Source: Primulina eburnea (taxonomy: Eukaryota; Streptophyta; Magnoliopsida; Lamiales; Gesneriaceae). Taken from it: a DNA stretch of 64,000 nucleotides. Where the stretch lies: positions 39,042,682-39,106,681 of the forward strand of contig NC_133104.1 of the NCBI RefSeq assembly GCF_022965805.1, given 5' to 3'. Each line of letters opens with the position of its first letter. Within the stretch, counting starts at the first letter, position 1. The position numbers and the translations under genes were made by a program. Below are positions 12,289-25,140 of this stretch, piece by piece. A model generated the notes under the pieces. That model saw only the letters and a list, made by a program, of their open reading frames with translations, had not been told where the DNA came from and ran no database searches.

Positions 12289-12839
12289 GACCATCTCCAA
12301 TCCTTGCTCCACAATAGAGTTGCTCCATTGTGGAGCAAGGATTTTCACTCCAATCCAGCACCAAAAATGATGCTGGACTAGAGTTGCTCTTAGAGCAACT
12401 CTACATGTGGCGCAGCATTTTATTTTTTTTTAAATTTTTTTTGTTCTTTAATAATTATAAATATTTAATATTCTATTATATATTAATTATATAATTAATA
12501 TTTTCATTTTTAAATTTTTAAAATAATTTATTCTTGAAACATAAATAATAATTTAAATTTTTTTAAAATTTTTTAAAATTAAATAGATTGTATAATTCTA
12601 TTTTTTTTAATCGATTTTCTAATAAATAATGAAATAATATAATTACATTTATTATGTATAATTGTGTAATGAAATTATAAATAGTTATTATTGAATTAAA
12701 ATTAATATTATAAGAATATTCTGAGAATATTCTTTTTTAGTGTAGAATGTAGTGTAGATAGGTTGGAGATGAATTTAGTGTTACACTATTGTAGTGCAGA
12801 ATATAGTGCAGAATGTAGTGCAGTGGGTTGGAGATGGTC
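12289..12839. mobile_element. PIF/Harbinger-like MITE, copy 1 (551 bp)
   Basis: Terminal inverted repeats are GACCATCTCCAATCC at the left and GGGTTGGAGATGGTC at the right. It is flanked by a 3-bp duplication TGA (12286-12288 and 12840-12842). It is non-coding and very AT-rich in the core. Near the left end TTGCTCCACAATAGAG and TCCATTGTGGAGCAAGG form an internal hairpin. It is closely similar to 23146-23721. Confidence 0.85.
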
Positions 12840-13767
12840 TGAGGCAGGTTCTTTTCTAATAAATTTTAAAACATTTCTAAAAAATACATCTGAAAGTATT
12901 AACTACGAAGAATAAGCGCAAAATTTTTTTTCCTAGAATTGACAAGAAAACACAAATTACGCCCTTACCGTAATTGTCTGCTGAAAACAATGAGAAAACA
13001 AGTCGAATCACTCTATGCACAACCTTAAAATTTTGATTGCAAAGCACCAGAATAGATCTGGCAATAACCCGACTTAATAACTCCAATGATTATCAAACTA
13101 CAACACAATATTCACCAAAAACACAATAATATCAACGGCGGGAGGAAAAAGAGAAAAATCAATCAATCAATCAACAAAATTTCTTTTCATTAACTAATCA
13201 GCGTACCTGAGCACGAGAAAGCAAACAATAATCAAGCCGAGTTAGTATCAGGGAAGGAGAAAATATGGATAAAATACGAAAATCGAGTGGAATCTCAGAG
13301 TGAATATTGGGTGGGGAGTATCAATGGCAAGTACTATTGGATTCTAGAAAGAGAGAGAGAGAGCGAAGTAAATGCAATGTAACTGCCTGCCATTGGAGAG
13401 GAGAGGAATGGGGATGGGGAGACGACCTGCTACTGCTAAATTGCAGTGAGAGGACCCCACTCGTACGGTTTCTGCTCGTATTTGTTCCCAAACTTTTTAC
13501 CGGTTGACCGGGTCGTCGTTAATCGGCTCGCGAGCCGAGCCGATAAATGCCCTTATCCAACTGGTTTTGTTTGGTTTCCAAGATGTATCTCAATGTTATT
13601 TTGGACTTGTCATCAGGCACATGAGTTGCTGTCGGTGGTTGAACCACGAAAATCGAGTTAAATTTTTTAAATATTTAAATTGAATTACTTAAACTAATAT
13701 CAAATTAAATCTTATTTATTAAAATTAATATATAAAAAAATTGGTTTATCTGGACTAATGTGAATAT

Positions 13768-13945
13768 TGGTCTCATATGAGACCATCTCACGGGTCATAA
13801 TTTGTGATACGGGTCCATCCTACTCATATTCACAATAAAAAGTAATACTCTTAGCATAAAAAGTAATATTTTTTCATGGGTGACCCAAATAAGAGATCCG
13901 TCTCACAAAAACGACCCGTGAGACCGTCTCACACAAGTTTTTGTC
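13768..13945 (+). repeat. 180-bp GAGACGGTCTCAC family, copy B
   Basis: It runs from GGTCTCATATGAGACCATC to CCGTCTCACACAAGTTTTTG. The core carries AGTAATACTCTTAGCATAAA and TTTCATGGGTGACCCAAATA. Confidence 0.9.
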
Positions 13946-16151
13946 ATTATTTATTGTATATGTTTTGTTTCTTGAATTTTGATTTAGTTATAATATTTAC
14001 AAAATTAAATATTATTTGAGATTTATTCGAATTTTTTTCTATAAAAATGAAATATGAAAATTTATGCACGTCTTTATTATTCTAGATAAAAATAGTTAAA
14101 AATAATAATTTTAATAACATAATCTGTTTTTTAAAAATGTAAATTTAAAAAAAAATTATACACACAAAAATTAAATGTGTACTGAGTAATTTTGGAGTGT
14201 GAGATGCTAATTTTGAATTTTAATAAGTTTCAACTAAATTTAGGTATTCGGTCTTTTTCTTAATTATAGTATATATATTGTTGAATGATATTTAAATGTT
14301 TTATTTTAACTAGGGCTTTGACATTAACTTTTTGTCTGCAAAATATAAAAAATTTAATAAATATATATGTTGTGTGCAATAATTGTCCTTGCTTGGTAGA
14401 AGCGATCGAACCGTGGTGCTTGAGTTGTTATGCGGTTTAAAAGATTTGAGTTGCACCATTACCACTAGTTATAGTTATTGGTAAAACGGTAAGCACTCGG
14501 TCCTATAATATATTTATATATACTAATTTAATAATTTTCAGCTATAATTAATGTGAATAAAAACAATTTCTATGTAATAGAGAGAAATTAAAATAATAGA
14601 TAATGGAAAGATTTTGGGTTTTATTGATGCTATTTTCTTATTTAACTCCAAATCAAGCAAAGTTACAATCTTGATTTACTGATTTTTTTTTTTTTTATAT
14701 AAAAAAAGAAATTGCGAATGTTGTACTCTCAAATTTTTATAAATGAATTAGAAGGCCAAATATACACATTTGAAAAAGGCCAGATATAAGTTGTCCGTGT
14801 TTCAAAAATTCATGTACAAGTTGGCCACTTTTTACCCAACGATGACACAAAATTTGAACGCGCATAACAAAATTTACCCTTTTATTTATAAAGAACAATC
14901 TTTATGGTTAGTTACTCCTTAAAAAAATTATTGCTCATTTGCATTAAATCGATACACATTTATTCAAATAATAAATAGATAATAGAAATCGATTACATAG
15001 AATGTCAGGTTTAACAAAAATAAATCTCGAATTTGGTAATTTATCTTCATTTTAGTATAATTTACGTTAAAGACGATAACCTCGTGATGAATCCAATGTC
15101 CATCACTACACTTAACAAATTATGTAAAGTCAATCATGGAATCCACATGTTTTGATCAATATTCATCGGATAAAATATATAATCTATAATATATAAATAT
15201 ATATTTTACTGAACTTTTATTTTAATTTTAGCATGAAATATTATGAAAAGTTTAAGAACACAAAGGGAGATCTGCCTCGTACCCACTGCCTCGTACCCAC
15301 GTCCGACCTTTCTGTAGGATACAATTTATTATATTATATAAAATATGGGATTATCATAATAATTATTTTATAAGATATCAAAATATTTAATCTAATAATT
15401 ATCTTTTATACTCATTACCTTACTAAAAACCTCCACAAAATCAAATATCTTACATAGAAAACACAATTTCTAAACAAAACTTTTCTTTTAAATTTAAAAA
15501 ATTCCGTATTAATTGTTTAATATCATTTCAACAATTTTAAAAATAATTATACATATCGACGCGTGTGTATCTTCTGTTAGTTAATATAAAGTGTTTTTAG
15601 GGAAAAATCAATATACCAATCACGTAAATATGAAAATTATTTTTGTCACAAATAATTTATAATAAAAAAATTGAAAATTTGAATGTTATACGTATCAGCT
15701 GATATCACAACACAGTTTGTAAATGATCGTATCTGCTCAGTAAAAAATTTGAATCAATAAATAATGACAAAATAAATATAAAAAAATAAACATGGACCTA
15801 TACAACTATGGATAGTAAAAAATAAACACGGATGTGAGGAAATTATGACTTGGTGTGAATATTATAATATTGAAATTTGTCGAATTTATAAATCATAAGC
15901 ATATTGAACAAAAATTAGATATCAAATTACAAAATAATATCTCGAACAATCTCAATCGTGTGTCATCTTATATTCGACTCAAATGTTATAGTAATTATAG
16001 TTTAGAATTTTTAATCCATATATTTCAATATAATATTGGATAATTCATTATAATATTCTACGAATCAAGCGTTGCTCGAAGCTTTTACATATTTTTATAG
16101 GATACATGAAATATAAAAAATATTATGTTTTTAAATATATATATAAAAAAT
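13946..16151. other. AT-rich intergenic stretch
   Basis: No gene is supported. The short block 14392-14510 (GATCGAACCGTGGTGCTTGAG ... GGTAAAACGGTAAGCACTCGG) looks like a fragment of a dispersed repeat but cannot be classified here. Confidence 0.4.
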
Positions 16152-16328
16152 AGATCTCTTGTGAGACGGTCTCACGAATCTTTATCTTTGAGACGTGTCA
16201 ATCCTATCAATATTCATAATAAAAATTCATGCTCTTAACATAAAAATTAATATTTTTTATGAAAGACTCAAATAAAATATCTGTCTCACAAAATAGGACC
16301 TGTAAAAACGTCTCACATGAGTTTTTAC
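16152..16328 (+). repeat. 180-bp GAGACGGTCTCAC family, copy C
   Basis: It runs from GATCTCTTGTGAGACGGTC to ACGTCTCACATGAGTTTTTA, more diverged than copy B. Confidence 0.85.
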
Positions 16329-16892
16329 CAATAAAAAAATATGTTATATACTATATGTTGTCAATATTTATGCGGGTATATATATATATATATTCATACT
16401 TACAAAAAATATGTATACATCTTCACACCTAAAACCCTGAGATGTGGCCCACCCTCTTGTCACATCCATCTCCGACAAACCTCATCAACGGCCCAAATTT
16501 ATCTCCCAAACTTTCCCTCTTACCATATTTGCCCCGAACAACGAATCCAATTGAGGGATAAAATGGTAACTAAACATTAACATCAAAAGCCGAGCCGATT
16601 GAGGCCGGTTGGAGCTGTAAATAGCCGGTAGTAACTGGAACACGACAAAGGTAAGAAAGTACACGTGTCGAGTACACCAGCTGTCGGATCTTATCCTTGC
16701 TAAGCCAACACAATAATTTTGTGTACTACTAAGGGTCTGTTTGGGTGCAAAACTGTGGTTACTTCATTCTCGTAATAATTCGGGGACTTCAAATATTGAA
16801 ACCACGAAAAGTCACGGGTGAGCTAATTTACTTGTTTGACTCTCGAGTGCAATTATTTTGTGCTGTATTTATATCAAATATAGTATTTAGGG

Positions 16893-17100
16893 GAAGTTAT
16901 TTAAAAATCCCCAATCATAATATTTCTTTGCATTCACTCTCTACCCACAAAATTGTGGTACTATTTCATACAAAATGTGGTATACTTCATGTGGAAATGT
17001 GGTACACTTCATGTGGAAATGTGGTACTAAAAAAGTACCTAGGGACTGAAAACAAAGAAAAAAGGCGGCTGGGGACTGAAGCCAAATTTCCCGTAGTATT
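16893..17100 (+). repeat. Dispersed repeat with GTGGTAC motifs, copy 1
   Basis: It contains ACCCACAAAATTGTGGTACT, then ACTTCATGTGGAAATGTGGT twice, then a block ending in GGGGACTGAA. The same order of motifs is found on the other strand at 25141-25350. An open frame across it is fortuitous. Confidence 0.7.
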
Positions 17101-17163
17101 TACTCGCATAATCAGAATTCTTATACATTAACCGAGAAAAATGTACCGTATAATTACTTATTG

Positions 17164-17342
17164 AGTGGGTCTCTTCTGAGACGGTCTCATGAATCTTTAC
17201 TTGTGAGACGAGTCTACTCTACCGATATTCACAATAAAAAATAATATTTTTAGCATAAAAAATAATAATTTTTCATGAATGACTCAAATAAAAGATTCGT
17301 CTCACAAATACAACCCATGAGACCGTCTCCTACAAGTTTTTG
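17164..17342 (+). repeat. 180-bp GAGACGGTCTCAC family, copy D
   Basis: It runs from GAGTGGGTCTCTTCTGAGACG to GACCGTCTCCTACAAGTTTTTG, only about 65 bp from the previous repeat. Confidence 0.9.
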
Positions 17343-17399
17343 CATTACTTGTAAAGAGCGATTGTTATACATGAGAATTGGAAATACCGCAAATCGAAA

Positions 17400-17645
17400 T
17401 AGTTTTTTTAAAAAAAAACTATATATATATATATAATAATCGAAATGGTATTAAGAAATATTTATATATGTATATAAATACCATTTCGATTATTATATAT
17501 ATATAAATATTTCTAAATACCATTTCGATTATTATATATATATATATTTATTTATTATATATTTCTTAATACCATTTCTTTTAGTAAAAAAACTATATAT
17601 ATATATATATTTCTTAATACCATTTCGTATATATATATACATATA
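17400..17645. repeat. Cluster of TTAATACCATTTCG units with (TA)n
   Basis: The motif AATACCATTTC occurs five times on the plus strand (near 17476, 17515, 17569, 17616) and as GAAATGGTATT at 17442. It is separated by ATATAT tracts and TTTTAGTAAAAAAACTATA pieces, giving overlapping direct and inverted repeats. Confidence 0.7.
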
Positions 17646-17699
17646 TAATCCGACGTATTTGAGGGGAAGCTGGAGCGCATAGATGGGGAGAGAGCGGAA

Positions 17700-18447
17700 A
17701 ATCGAAAAAAAGCCTCAAAATTCAAAGGGGGGGAGAAACGAGGGAATTGAAGTGGGGGCCATCAGCACATGCCGGATATTGTAATCCACCCTACATCTAC
17801 ATTGTCTGACATTCAGAGGATAAGATTTAAATAGGGAATTAAACCAACGGAGCGAATTTATGAATTTTTTGAATCGTCTTGATAAAATATTTGATTGATA
17901 TTTAAATTATCGAAATAAAATTGAATTTGAACATGCACAAATTTTGTTTTGAGTTGAATCGAGTCAAAATTATTCTGTTCGATTTCGTTAGTCTTAATAC
18001 TTTATTAATTCAATATAAATGTATATTAAAAATATATTCATTTCGAGCTTTCGGACATTTATTATCGAATCTTACTATCTCAACAACTGTCTAAATAGCT
18101 AACAAAATAGGTTCAAATATTTCGATCTTGAAATCGAGCTCGACCTCGAACATACTTAAATCGACATGATTTCCAACCTAAATATTTTTTACTAATACTC
18201 AATTTGATTCAAATCGTTTACCCAGGACCTAGCAGTGTCTTTCTTTCGCAAAAGCAATTTTTTTTTTTTGAAAGGAAGAAAAGAAAAAGAAAAAAACAAA
18301 GAGAGCGTATTTGACACCAAACACGCGGAATGTGGATAAAATTAATTAATTAATCAATCTCGTAGTGTTTGTTTACAAAATTTCCGGCTTCACTCATTTT
18401 TTGCAGGAATAACCGAACAAACAAAAATTAATTAAGAAAATAGCAAG
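17700..18447. other. Intergenic
   Basis: Nothing recognisable apart from AT-rich sequence. Confidence 0.4.
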
Positions 18448-18995
18448 GTTCTAAAAAGTGTGAAGCGTCTCGAAATACGGATGTCGAGCTCTAAGTTTTC
18501 AAGTTTAAGAGAGATTAGCACAGGTTTAAGCGTGAAAAAACGTTTTTTATATTTAATATAATTGTAATTATCTCAAACCAATAAATAGATAAAATGATAC
18601 ATAATATGATAAATTTAAGTTTGATGCATTAATTCTGATATTTATAAAAGCATAAACATCTCAAAATTACAATCTTTATTTGTTTTTGCAATTAGAGCAC
18701 GTTAAAAAATGTTAAATATTTATCAAATCATTATCAGACATGCTTAATCATAATTAAAATTTAAAAATAAATATCTAAATTATAAACTTAATTTATTATT
18801 TTAAAATAAAAATGCATACATTCAAAATAAAAAAAATTAAAAATAAATAGATGTGATTAATTGTACTTAAATGTATTTAATTAAATACCTTGATTACGTT
18901 TAATTTGGTCAAACAATAGTTTAACCACTTTTTACACTTTTCTCCGAAGCAGATCGTTTTTGTCGAGTTTCAAGTTTAAGCGGACTTTTTAGAAC
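18448..18995. mobile_element. MITE-like element with 12-bp inverted ends
   Basis: The ends are GTTCTAAAAAGT and ACTTTTTAGAAC, a perfect 12-bp inverted repeat 548 bp apart. The subterminal blocks also pair: CAAGTTTAAG(A/C) occurs at 18501 and at 18971 beside GTCGAG(C/T)T. No coding capacity and no clear target-site duplication, so the superfamily is open. Confidence 0.6.
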
Positions 18996-20531
18996 ACAGA
19001 AAAATAGTGAGTCATCGTGAGGCCTATGTCCATAGTTTGTATACAAATGACCGGACTCATAAATGTTTTATTAAACAACCCCCTATTTTCAAAGGAAAAA
19101 TTTGTCCAAGACAATTTTCAACTATTTTAGTTCGGTTTTAACTTTAGAATAACACAATTTTTATATCAAATATAAAGTTGTTCTCCAACTCACCAACTTT
19201 AAACTCAACTCTATATATATATATATATGAGGTTTAGATTTATGTTAATCATATAAGTATGAAAGGAAAAAAGAAAATTTTACATTACTAGGAAAGGAAA
19301 ATATAAATAAATATTTGACTTTCTCTTTCGGTTGCAAATATTATTTGGCGTGTCTATAGTAACACAATATTACACGATTGACAATTATACCGTCTGTTAG
19401 TCAATATTTGCATGCTAATTTACACGTTTATTGATGCGACTTCACTTGAATTTTGAAGTGCTGTGATGTTTAAGTAATCAGCTAAGGCAGGCAAATGTAT
19501 AATTAATACCTAGTTACTCTGCATAAGCGGTATGCGTGTGTACAGTCTTTTTTAAATTATCGAGAGACTAAAATAAAATTTGACAAATTATCGAGAAACT
19601 AAAATGTTACTTGAATTGTTGAAAATAAAAATAAAAATAAAAGTGTATTTAGAAATAAAACAAAAATAAACAAAAACAAAATAGTAATATTTGATATCAC
19701 ATAAAGACAAAATTGAAAAAACAATTTATGTCCATTTTTGTCTCCCTTAAGCCCAACTTTTATGTATAGTATAGATAGATATATAAGCATTTGTCCGTAG
19801 GTAGCCTATTATCTCCACACGATTATATAGAATATTAGACGGAGAATGTGCTAACCGATTGTGTGTTATTAGAGGATAAAGCATAGAGCCGAGACATCAT
19901 GTACGTTGTGATTAGACAACAAGTATGCGTGTAATTTGATATTTAATTGATTGATTAATTGTAAGTATATGTTTAACTGATTAGTATATCGATGTATAAA
20001 ATAATTATTTTTTTAACGGACATTATTTTATCCATACACGATTTCTGATATGGGCGTTGAACTATGATGTTTAGATACCTTGATATGATTGAATTTTGAG
20101 ATTTATTTTGAAATTGTGAACACGATACTATGTTTAGAATTATATGTCACTTAAAGACATAATTATTTTGTGACTCTTATGATTTATTGATTGATATTTT
20201 AAATTTGCTGACATTTTTTTTGACGCATCATATTGATATTCTCTTATGTTTGACTGGGGCCAATGTGCATGTTCTACATTTACTGATTTGATTTATTTTG
20301 GTACATGCTCAGTGGATGAGTAATTTTCATGATACTTCCGTGACATGTACTCGTTGAATATATATCATTTTATAGATACATGTTGTATTTATTATAGTTG
20401 TTCTATACATTACATTTGCTCACGCCAAAAGGAGGTTGTTATTGTCTTTGTATCTCAATATGGTGCTTCTGGAAATAACCACACTTAAATTAATGGACAA
20501 TGTCTATCCTAGTTTATGTTTATAAATACAT
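18996..20531. other. AT-rich intergenic stretch
   Basis: No supported gene. A short (TA)n tract sits at 19211-19228. The part 19880-20500 has the low-complexity T-rich look of an old LTR but lacks anything diagnostic. Confidence 0.35.
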
Positions 20532-20714
20532 GAGTAGGTCTCATGTTAGACAGTCTCACGGATCCTGATCTGTAAGACGGGTCAACCTTACCCATATTCA
20601 CAATAAAAAGTAATACTCTTAGCATAAAAAATAATACTTTTTCATGGATGACCCAAATAAGAGATCCGTCTCACAAATACGACCCGTGAGAACGTCTTAC
20701 ACAAATTTTTGTCT
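20532..20714 (+). repeat. 180-bp GAGACGGTCTCAC family, copy E
   Basis: It runs from GAGTAGGTCTCATGTTAGAC to GAACGTCTTACACAAATTTTTG, with an intact AGTAATACTCTTAGCATAAA core. Confidence 0.9.
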
Positions 20715-21066
20715 AAATATATTGGGTCATCTCATGGAAATATGAAATGCTTATGTACATTATTATTATATGATAACAACGATAAGGAGTTAAAACCCTT
20801 CACATATTTTATATTATTTTATTTACAATAATTATTTAATTTCTTAAATTATTTATTCAAATTAATTAAATATAAGAAAATCTTACACTTACATTATATT
20901 AAAAATAATTTTTTTATTAGAAAAATTAACTACAACTTAATTTATATGGGTTAATTAAATAAATATTAAATATTATTAGATTATATTCTTTCTTGTATTA
21001 CTTGTTGATTATTTCACTTTTTTTATTCATAATATCTAAAATAGCAGATTAATAATATCAATAAGG

Positions 21067-21247
21067 TAAAAACTTATGTGAGACGGTCTCACGGGTCGTA
21101 TTTGTGAGACAGATCTCTTATTTGCATCACCTATGAAAAAGTATAACTTTTTATGCTAAGAGTATTACTTTTTATTGTGAATATGGGTAGGGTTGACCCG
21201 TCTCATGGATTATGACCCGTGAGACGATCTCACATGAGACTCACTCT
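21067..21247 (-). repeat. 180-bp GAGACGGTCTCAC family, copy F
   Basis: Opposite orientation to copies B-E. It starts AAAACTTATGTGAGACGG and ends CACATGAGACTCACTC. Copies E and F are about 350 bp apart in inverted orientation. Confidence 0.9.
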
Positions 21248-22312
21248 ATAAATAAACCATAAATTAAATTATCTTGATATAAATTGATAATCATAAACAA
21301 ATGTATATTAAGATATAAAAACCCAATGAGATTTATGTAAAAATAATACCTCAACAATCTTATGTAATCACACTCGTATATTTATACATGATCATAATGT
21401 TTCAAATGTGTAATTTACGTTATTAATAAAAAAATATTGGTTGTAAAAATTAATAAATTTTGTGTCAATAAATATCAATTCATAACATAATTTGATTAAC
21501 ATTAAATAATAAATATGCTTAATTTATTTCAAATAACTAAATATTTATAATAAAAAATATAAATATAAATATTTAATTATTTATTGAAATAAAATTTATA
21601 TAATTAATTCAATAATAAAGTCATTTTATAAACAATTAAATAAAACATATAATTAATCTAATAGATAATTATTAAGGTATAATTAATTTTTTTAAAAAGT
21701 ACATGGAACACAAATAACGAGATAAAAAGGCGTGAAACAAATCATATCATATACTCCACGCAATTTGTTTTAAAAAAACCATCTTATAATTTAATTTTAT
21801 AAGAGATATCTTTTATTTATATCATTTATATTTTATTTTTTATTATAAATATGAAAAAAAAAATTGTCCATATCACAAAGATACAGATTATACGACAAAG
21901 ATATATCTAGGCTAAATCTAAGTGGAAGCCAAAATAAATTGATTTTTATTTTGGGCAAACTTATGCATTTCATGTTTGCTTGCGTTGTGAAATCTTCCAT
22001 TTTATCACGGAAATTCTGATTGACCCAAATCCTCGTTTTTTTTACCATTATATGTTATATTTATTGAAAATATTGTCTTATCGAGATGGACAAGACTTGT
22101 CAAATAAAAAGAGAGGATATAGCAATCAAATTTCAACCTTGTTAAGATATATATTCTGCCCCCAGAGACGTGCATCATTATAGATTTATAAGTTAATAAT
22201 TTCAAAGGATACACAGACATCAAAAATTATATTGAAATGGCCGTAGATATTTGTTGGTTTTTTTCATTCAACCAATTAATTACGGCCTTCTGTCAGTTAA
22301 TGTTAGAGATGT

Positions 22313-22390
22313 CAAAATGAGTTAAATCTACCAAAACAACCCGCCAGATATCAAAATGAGTTAAATCTACCAAAACAACCCGCCATATAA
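22313..22390. repeat. Two-copy 39-bp tandem repeat
   Basis: The unit contains AAAATGAGTTAAATCTACC and AAAACAACCCGCC and is repeated twice head to tail. It may mark the end of a MITE, since AACCCGC recurs near 22517. Confidence 0.6.
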
Positions 22391-23099
22391 AATAGTTATT
22401 AAAAATTTATCGACTTGCCAAATAGCGGGACGATGTGGGTTGTAGGTAAGTCGCCGGTTTGCTTCTATCTAAAATAAGTGAGTTGCATTAATAATTTTCA
22501 CCCACCAAAAGATAGGCAACCCGCTTCACCATCCCCTTCTAACATGTCTAGTCTATGTTACTTCATAGCTCTTCACGCATATAACTGACGAGTTTGAATT
22601 CTCTACTGTGCACAACACGACAACCGTTTAATCATGTGAGCTTTACGTGAAGTCCAAATGATCCAAATCAGCAACCCGCTATCTCCATTTTACATGTTTA
22701 GTCATTGTCATTCATGTAACTTGCAATAACAGGTAATAACAATGGTGATGCGAAAATTTCTAGCCAAAATTTAGCAGGTAGAAAAAGAAGGCCTAAACAA
22801 GGGGTAAACCCTACAGAGAAAAATTCCGGACTTCAGTAAGTTCAAATCAGCAATTTCAAATTTATTTATCAATCTTTATTTATTTGTAAATGTCTTTTAA
22901 GTTCAAGAGTATATAGTTCAATCTCCAGATGATATTGAAAATTATATTGCGATTTTAAATCAAAAAATTTCTATTATATGTGATTTTCAATTAAATGAAA
23001 ACAAAATACAACAAGTAAAACATAAAAATCTGAGCTTCCAGAATGCTGGTGTTTCCTCCCATGAAGCTACGTTATTTAGCTACACTATTTGCAAAATAA

Positions 23100-24368
23100 C
23101 GCATCTCCATTTCCCTTTGCGTCAAATTTGGCGCAGAGTAGCTTAGAGCAACTCCAATCCTTGCTCCACAATGGAGTTGCTCCATTGTGAAGCAAGGATT
23201 TTCACTCCAATCCAACACCAAAAATGGTGCTGGACTAGAGTTGCTCTAAAAGCAACTCTACATGTGGCGCAGCACAAAGTGCTGCGCCACATCTATTTTT
23301 TTTTTAATTTTTTTTTTGTTTTTTAATAATTATAAATATTTAATATTCTATTATATATTAATTATATAATTAATATTTTTATTTTTAAATTTTTAAAATA
23401 ATTTATTCTTGAAACATAAATAATAATTTAAATTTTTTTAAATTTTTTTTAAAAATTAAATAGATTGTATAATTCTATTTTTTAATCGATTTTCTAATAA
23501 ATAATGAAATAATATAATTACATTTATTATGTATAATTGTGTAATGAAATTATAAATAGTTATTATTGAATTAAAATTAATATTATAAGAATATTCTGAG
23601 AATATTCTTTTTTAGTGTAGAATGTAGTGTAGATACTAGATAGATTGGAGATGAATTTAGTGTTACACTATTGTAGTGCAGAATATAGTGCAGAATGTAG
23701 TGCAGTGGGTTGGAGATGGTCTTAGCTCCATTTTCCTCTGCGTCAAATTTGGCGCAGTCCAGTTTTTTTTTAATTTTTTTTTTGTTTTTTTAAATTATAA
23801 ATATTTATAATAAAAATTATAAGTATTATTTAAATATTAAAATGATATTACTATATTAATTTAATAATTAGATATATTTAAAAAAAGAAAAGAAAATAAA
23901 AAATTTAAAAAGAAGGAGAGTGCAAGAGCTCGCCCCATTCCCCATGGCTTGGCCGAGACAATATGCAGGTTATAGTGGTTCTCCAACAATTATTTTTGAA
24001 GAGGTAGTTGATTACGATATTTGGATATAACATGCATATTTTGGTATGTCTGGAATTTGGTATGTCTGGAAACAATAATGATAGATTTCAATAATATATT
24101 TAAAATAAGTAAATTAATCATTTTAATAATATTATCGTAATTATTAATAATATAATATTAATTATATCAAATATAAAATATAATTCTAATTATTTCACTA
24201 AATTTAAAATATAAATATTTAATAAATAATAAGAAAAAAAATTAAATAAATCAAATAAAAAAAATATTACTTTTTAGAGTAATATTTGAAGTAGATTAGT
24301 TGGAGATGATATTGTATTTGGTCCAAAAATTACGCTATTTTAAAATAGAGTTTTGGGTTGGAGATGCC
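23100..24368. mobile_element. Outer PIF/Harbinger-like MITE, interrupted
   Basis: The ends are CGCATCTCCAT and TTGGAGATGCC, with TAA duplicated on both sides (23097-23099 and 24369-24371). It is interrupted by the 576-bp element at 23146. Without that it is about 690 bp, AT-rich and non-coding. Two copies of a TGCGTCAAATTTGGCGCAG block flank the insertion, so the element already had an internal duplication or the insertion lies between two copies. Confidence 0.7.
23146..23721. mobile_element. PIF/Harbinger-like MITE, copy 2 (576 bp)
   Basis: The left end is GAGCAACTCCAATCC and the right end GGGTTGGAGATGGTC. The target duplication is TTA (23143-23145 and 23722-23724). It is nearly co-linear with 12289-12839 and has an extra GCGCAGCACAAAGTGCTGCGC hairpin near 23268. 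Confidence 0.85.
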
Positions 24369-24371
24369 TAA

Positions 24372-25140
24372 CAACTACATGATTAGTGCTATCCCGGAAA
24401 ATCTTGAGGTCCCTCAAGACCTAAATCAGGCTGAGGTGGCTTGAGGTAGAAAGCCGAGAAGGTTGGAGAGATAATTTTGGAGGTTCGGGTGGTATATAGA
24501 TCCAGGTCCGAGGACCCGTCTGCAAGACAGTCTGGATGGAGTACCCGATCGAGGTCCTAGTCTGAATCCTCGAGAGTATGAGGTTGATCTGGGAAATGAG
24601 GTGAGGATATATCTGCAAGGGTTACTCGCAAATGATGACATGAACTCTTGAGGCGAGGAGCCAAGCTGTGAGTAAGTTGGTGGAAAATGAGGAGGGTGAG
24701 GGGAGACCAGCGGAAGATCGAGGATAAAGAAAAATCTTGGATTAGTACGAGAATATTTTTTAATAAAAAAAGATATTAGATATTAGAAAACTCATTCAAC
24801 TCGGCCCTTTGATGTGTTTATTAAGTGTAGCTACTAGAGAAAATGACATATACCTCTTTTTTTTTTTTTAGCTAACATTGGTTATATTGTGAATCCAATA
24901 TTGACGAATAAAAAAAGAATTTGAACACATACTGCATTAGTAAATTCGGTATCTATATATTGATGTAGATAAACTGAAGTGATCTTTTTAATAAAATATT
25001 TTAAGAGAAGTATTAGGAATATTTTGTTATAAAATATTTCAATAAAAAATAATTTCATTCACTTATATTCCATAGAACATGTCACTTTTAGTCATCAATC
25101 ACGATCATTGCATGCACAATATATATTTGTGTACGTGTGC
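24372..25140. other. Unclassified, partly GC-richer block
   Basis: 24390-24740 is less AT-rich than its surroundings (CCGAGGACCCGTC and GAGGTCCTAG type words) and looks like eroded retroelement DNA. No protein match is recognised. The rest is AT-rich. Confidence 0.3.

Larger units (their letters stand above)
11836..13206 (-). other. Proposed 5'-UTR intron of the SAP30-like gene
   Basis: A good donor (GTGCTCAG then GTACGC, minus strand, border 13207/13206) pairs with the acceptor at 11836. The upstream stretch 13207-13380 has the CT-rich look (minus strand) of a plant leader. A 551-bp MITE and a (TAA)n tract lie inside. RNA evidence would be needed to fix the borders. Confidence 0.4.

Noticed and set aside
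16745..17131. 128-codon plus-strand frame
   Set aside because: Covers a dispersed non-coding repeat found inverted at 25141-25350; no protein similarity recognised.
22305..22538. Possible hAT MITE with TAGAGATG/CATCCCCTTCTA ends
   Set aside because: Ends match poorly and no 8-bp duplication was found; only the tandem repeat inside is reported.
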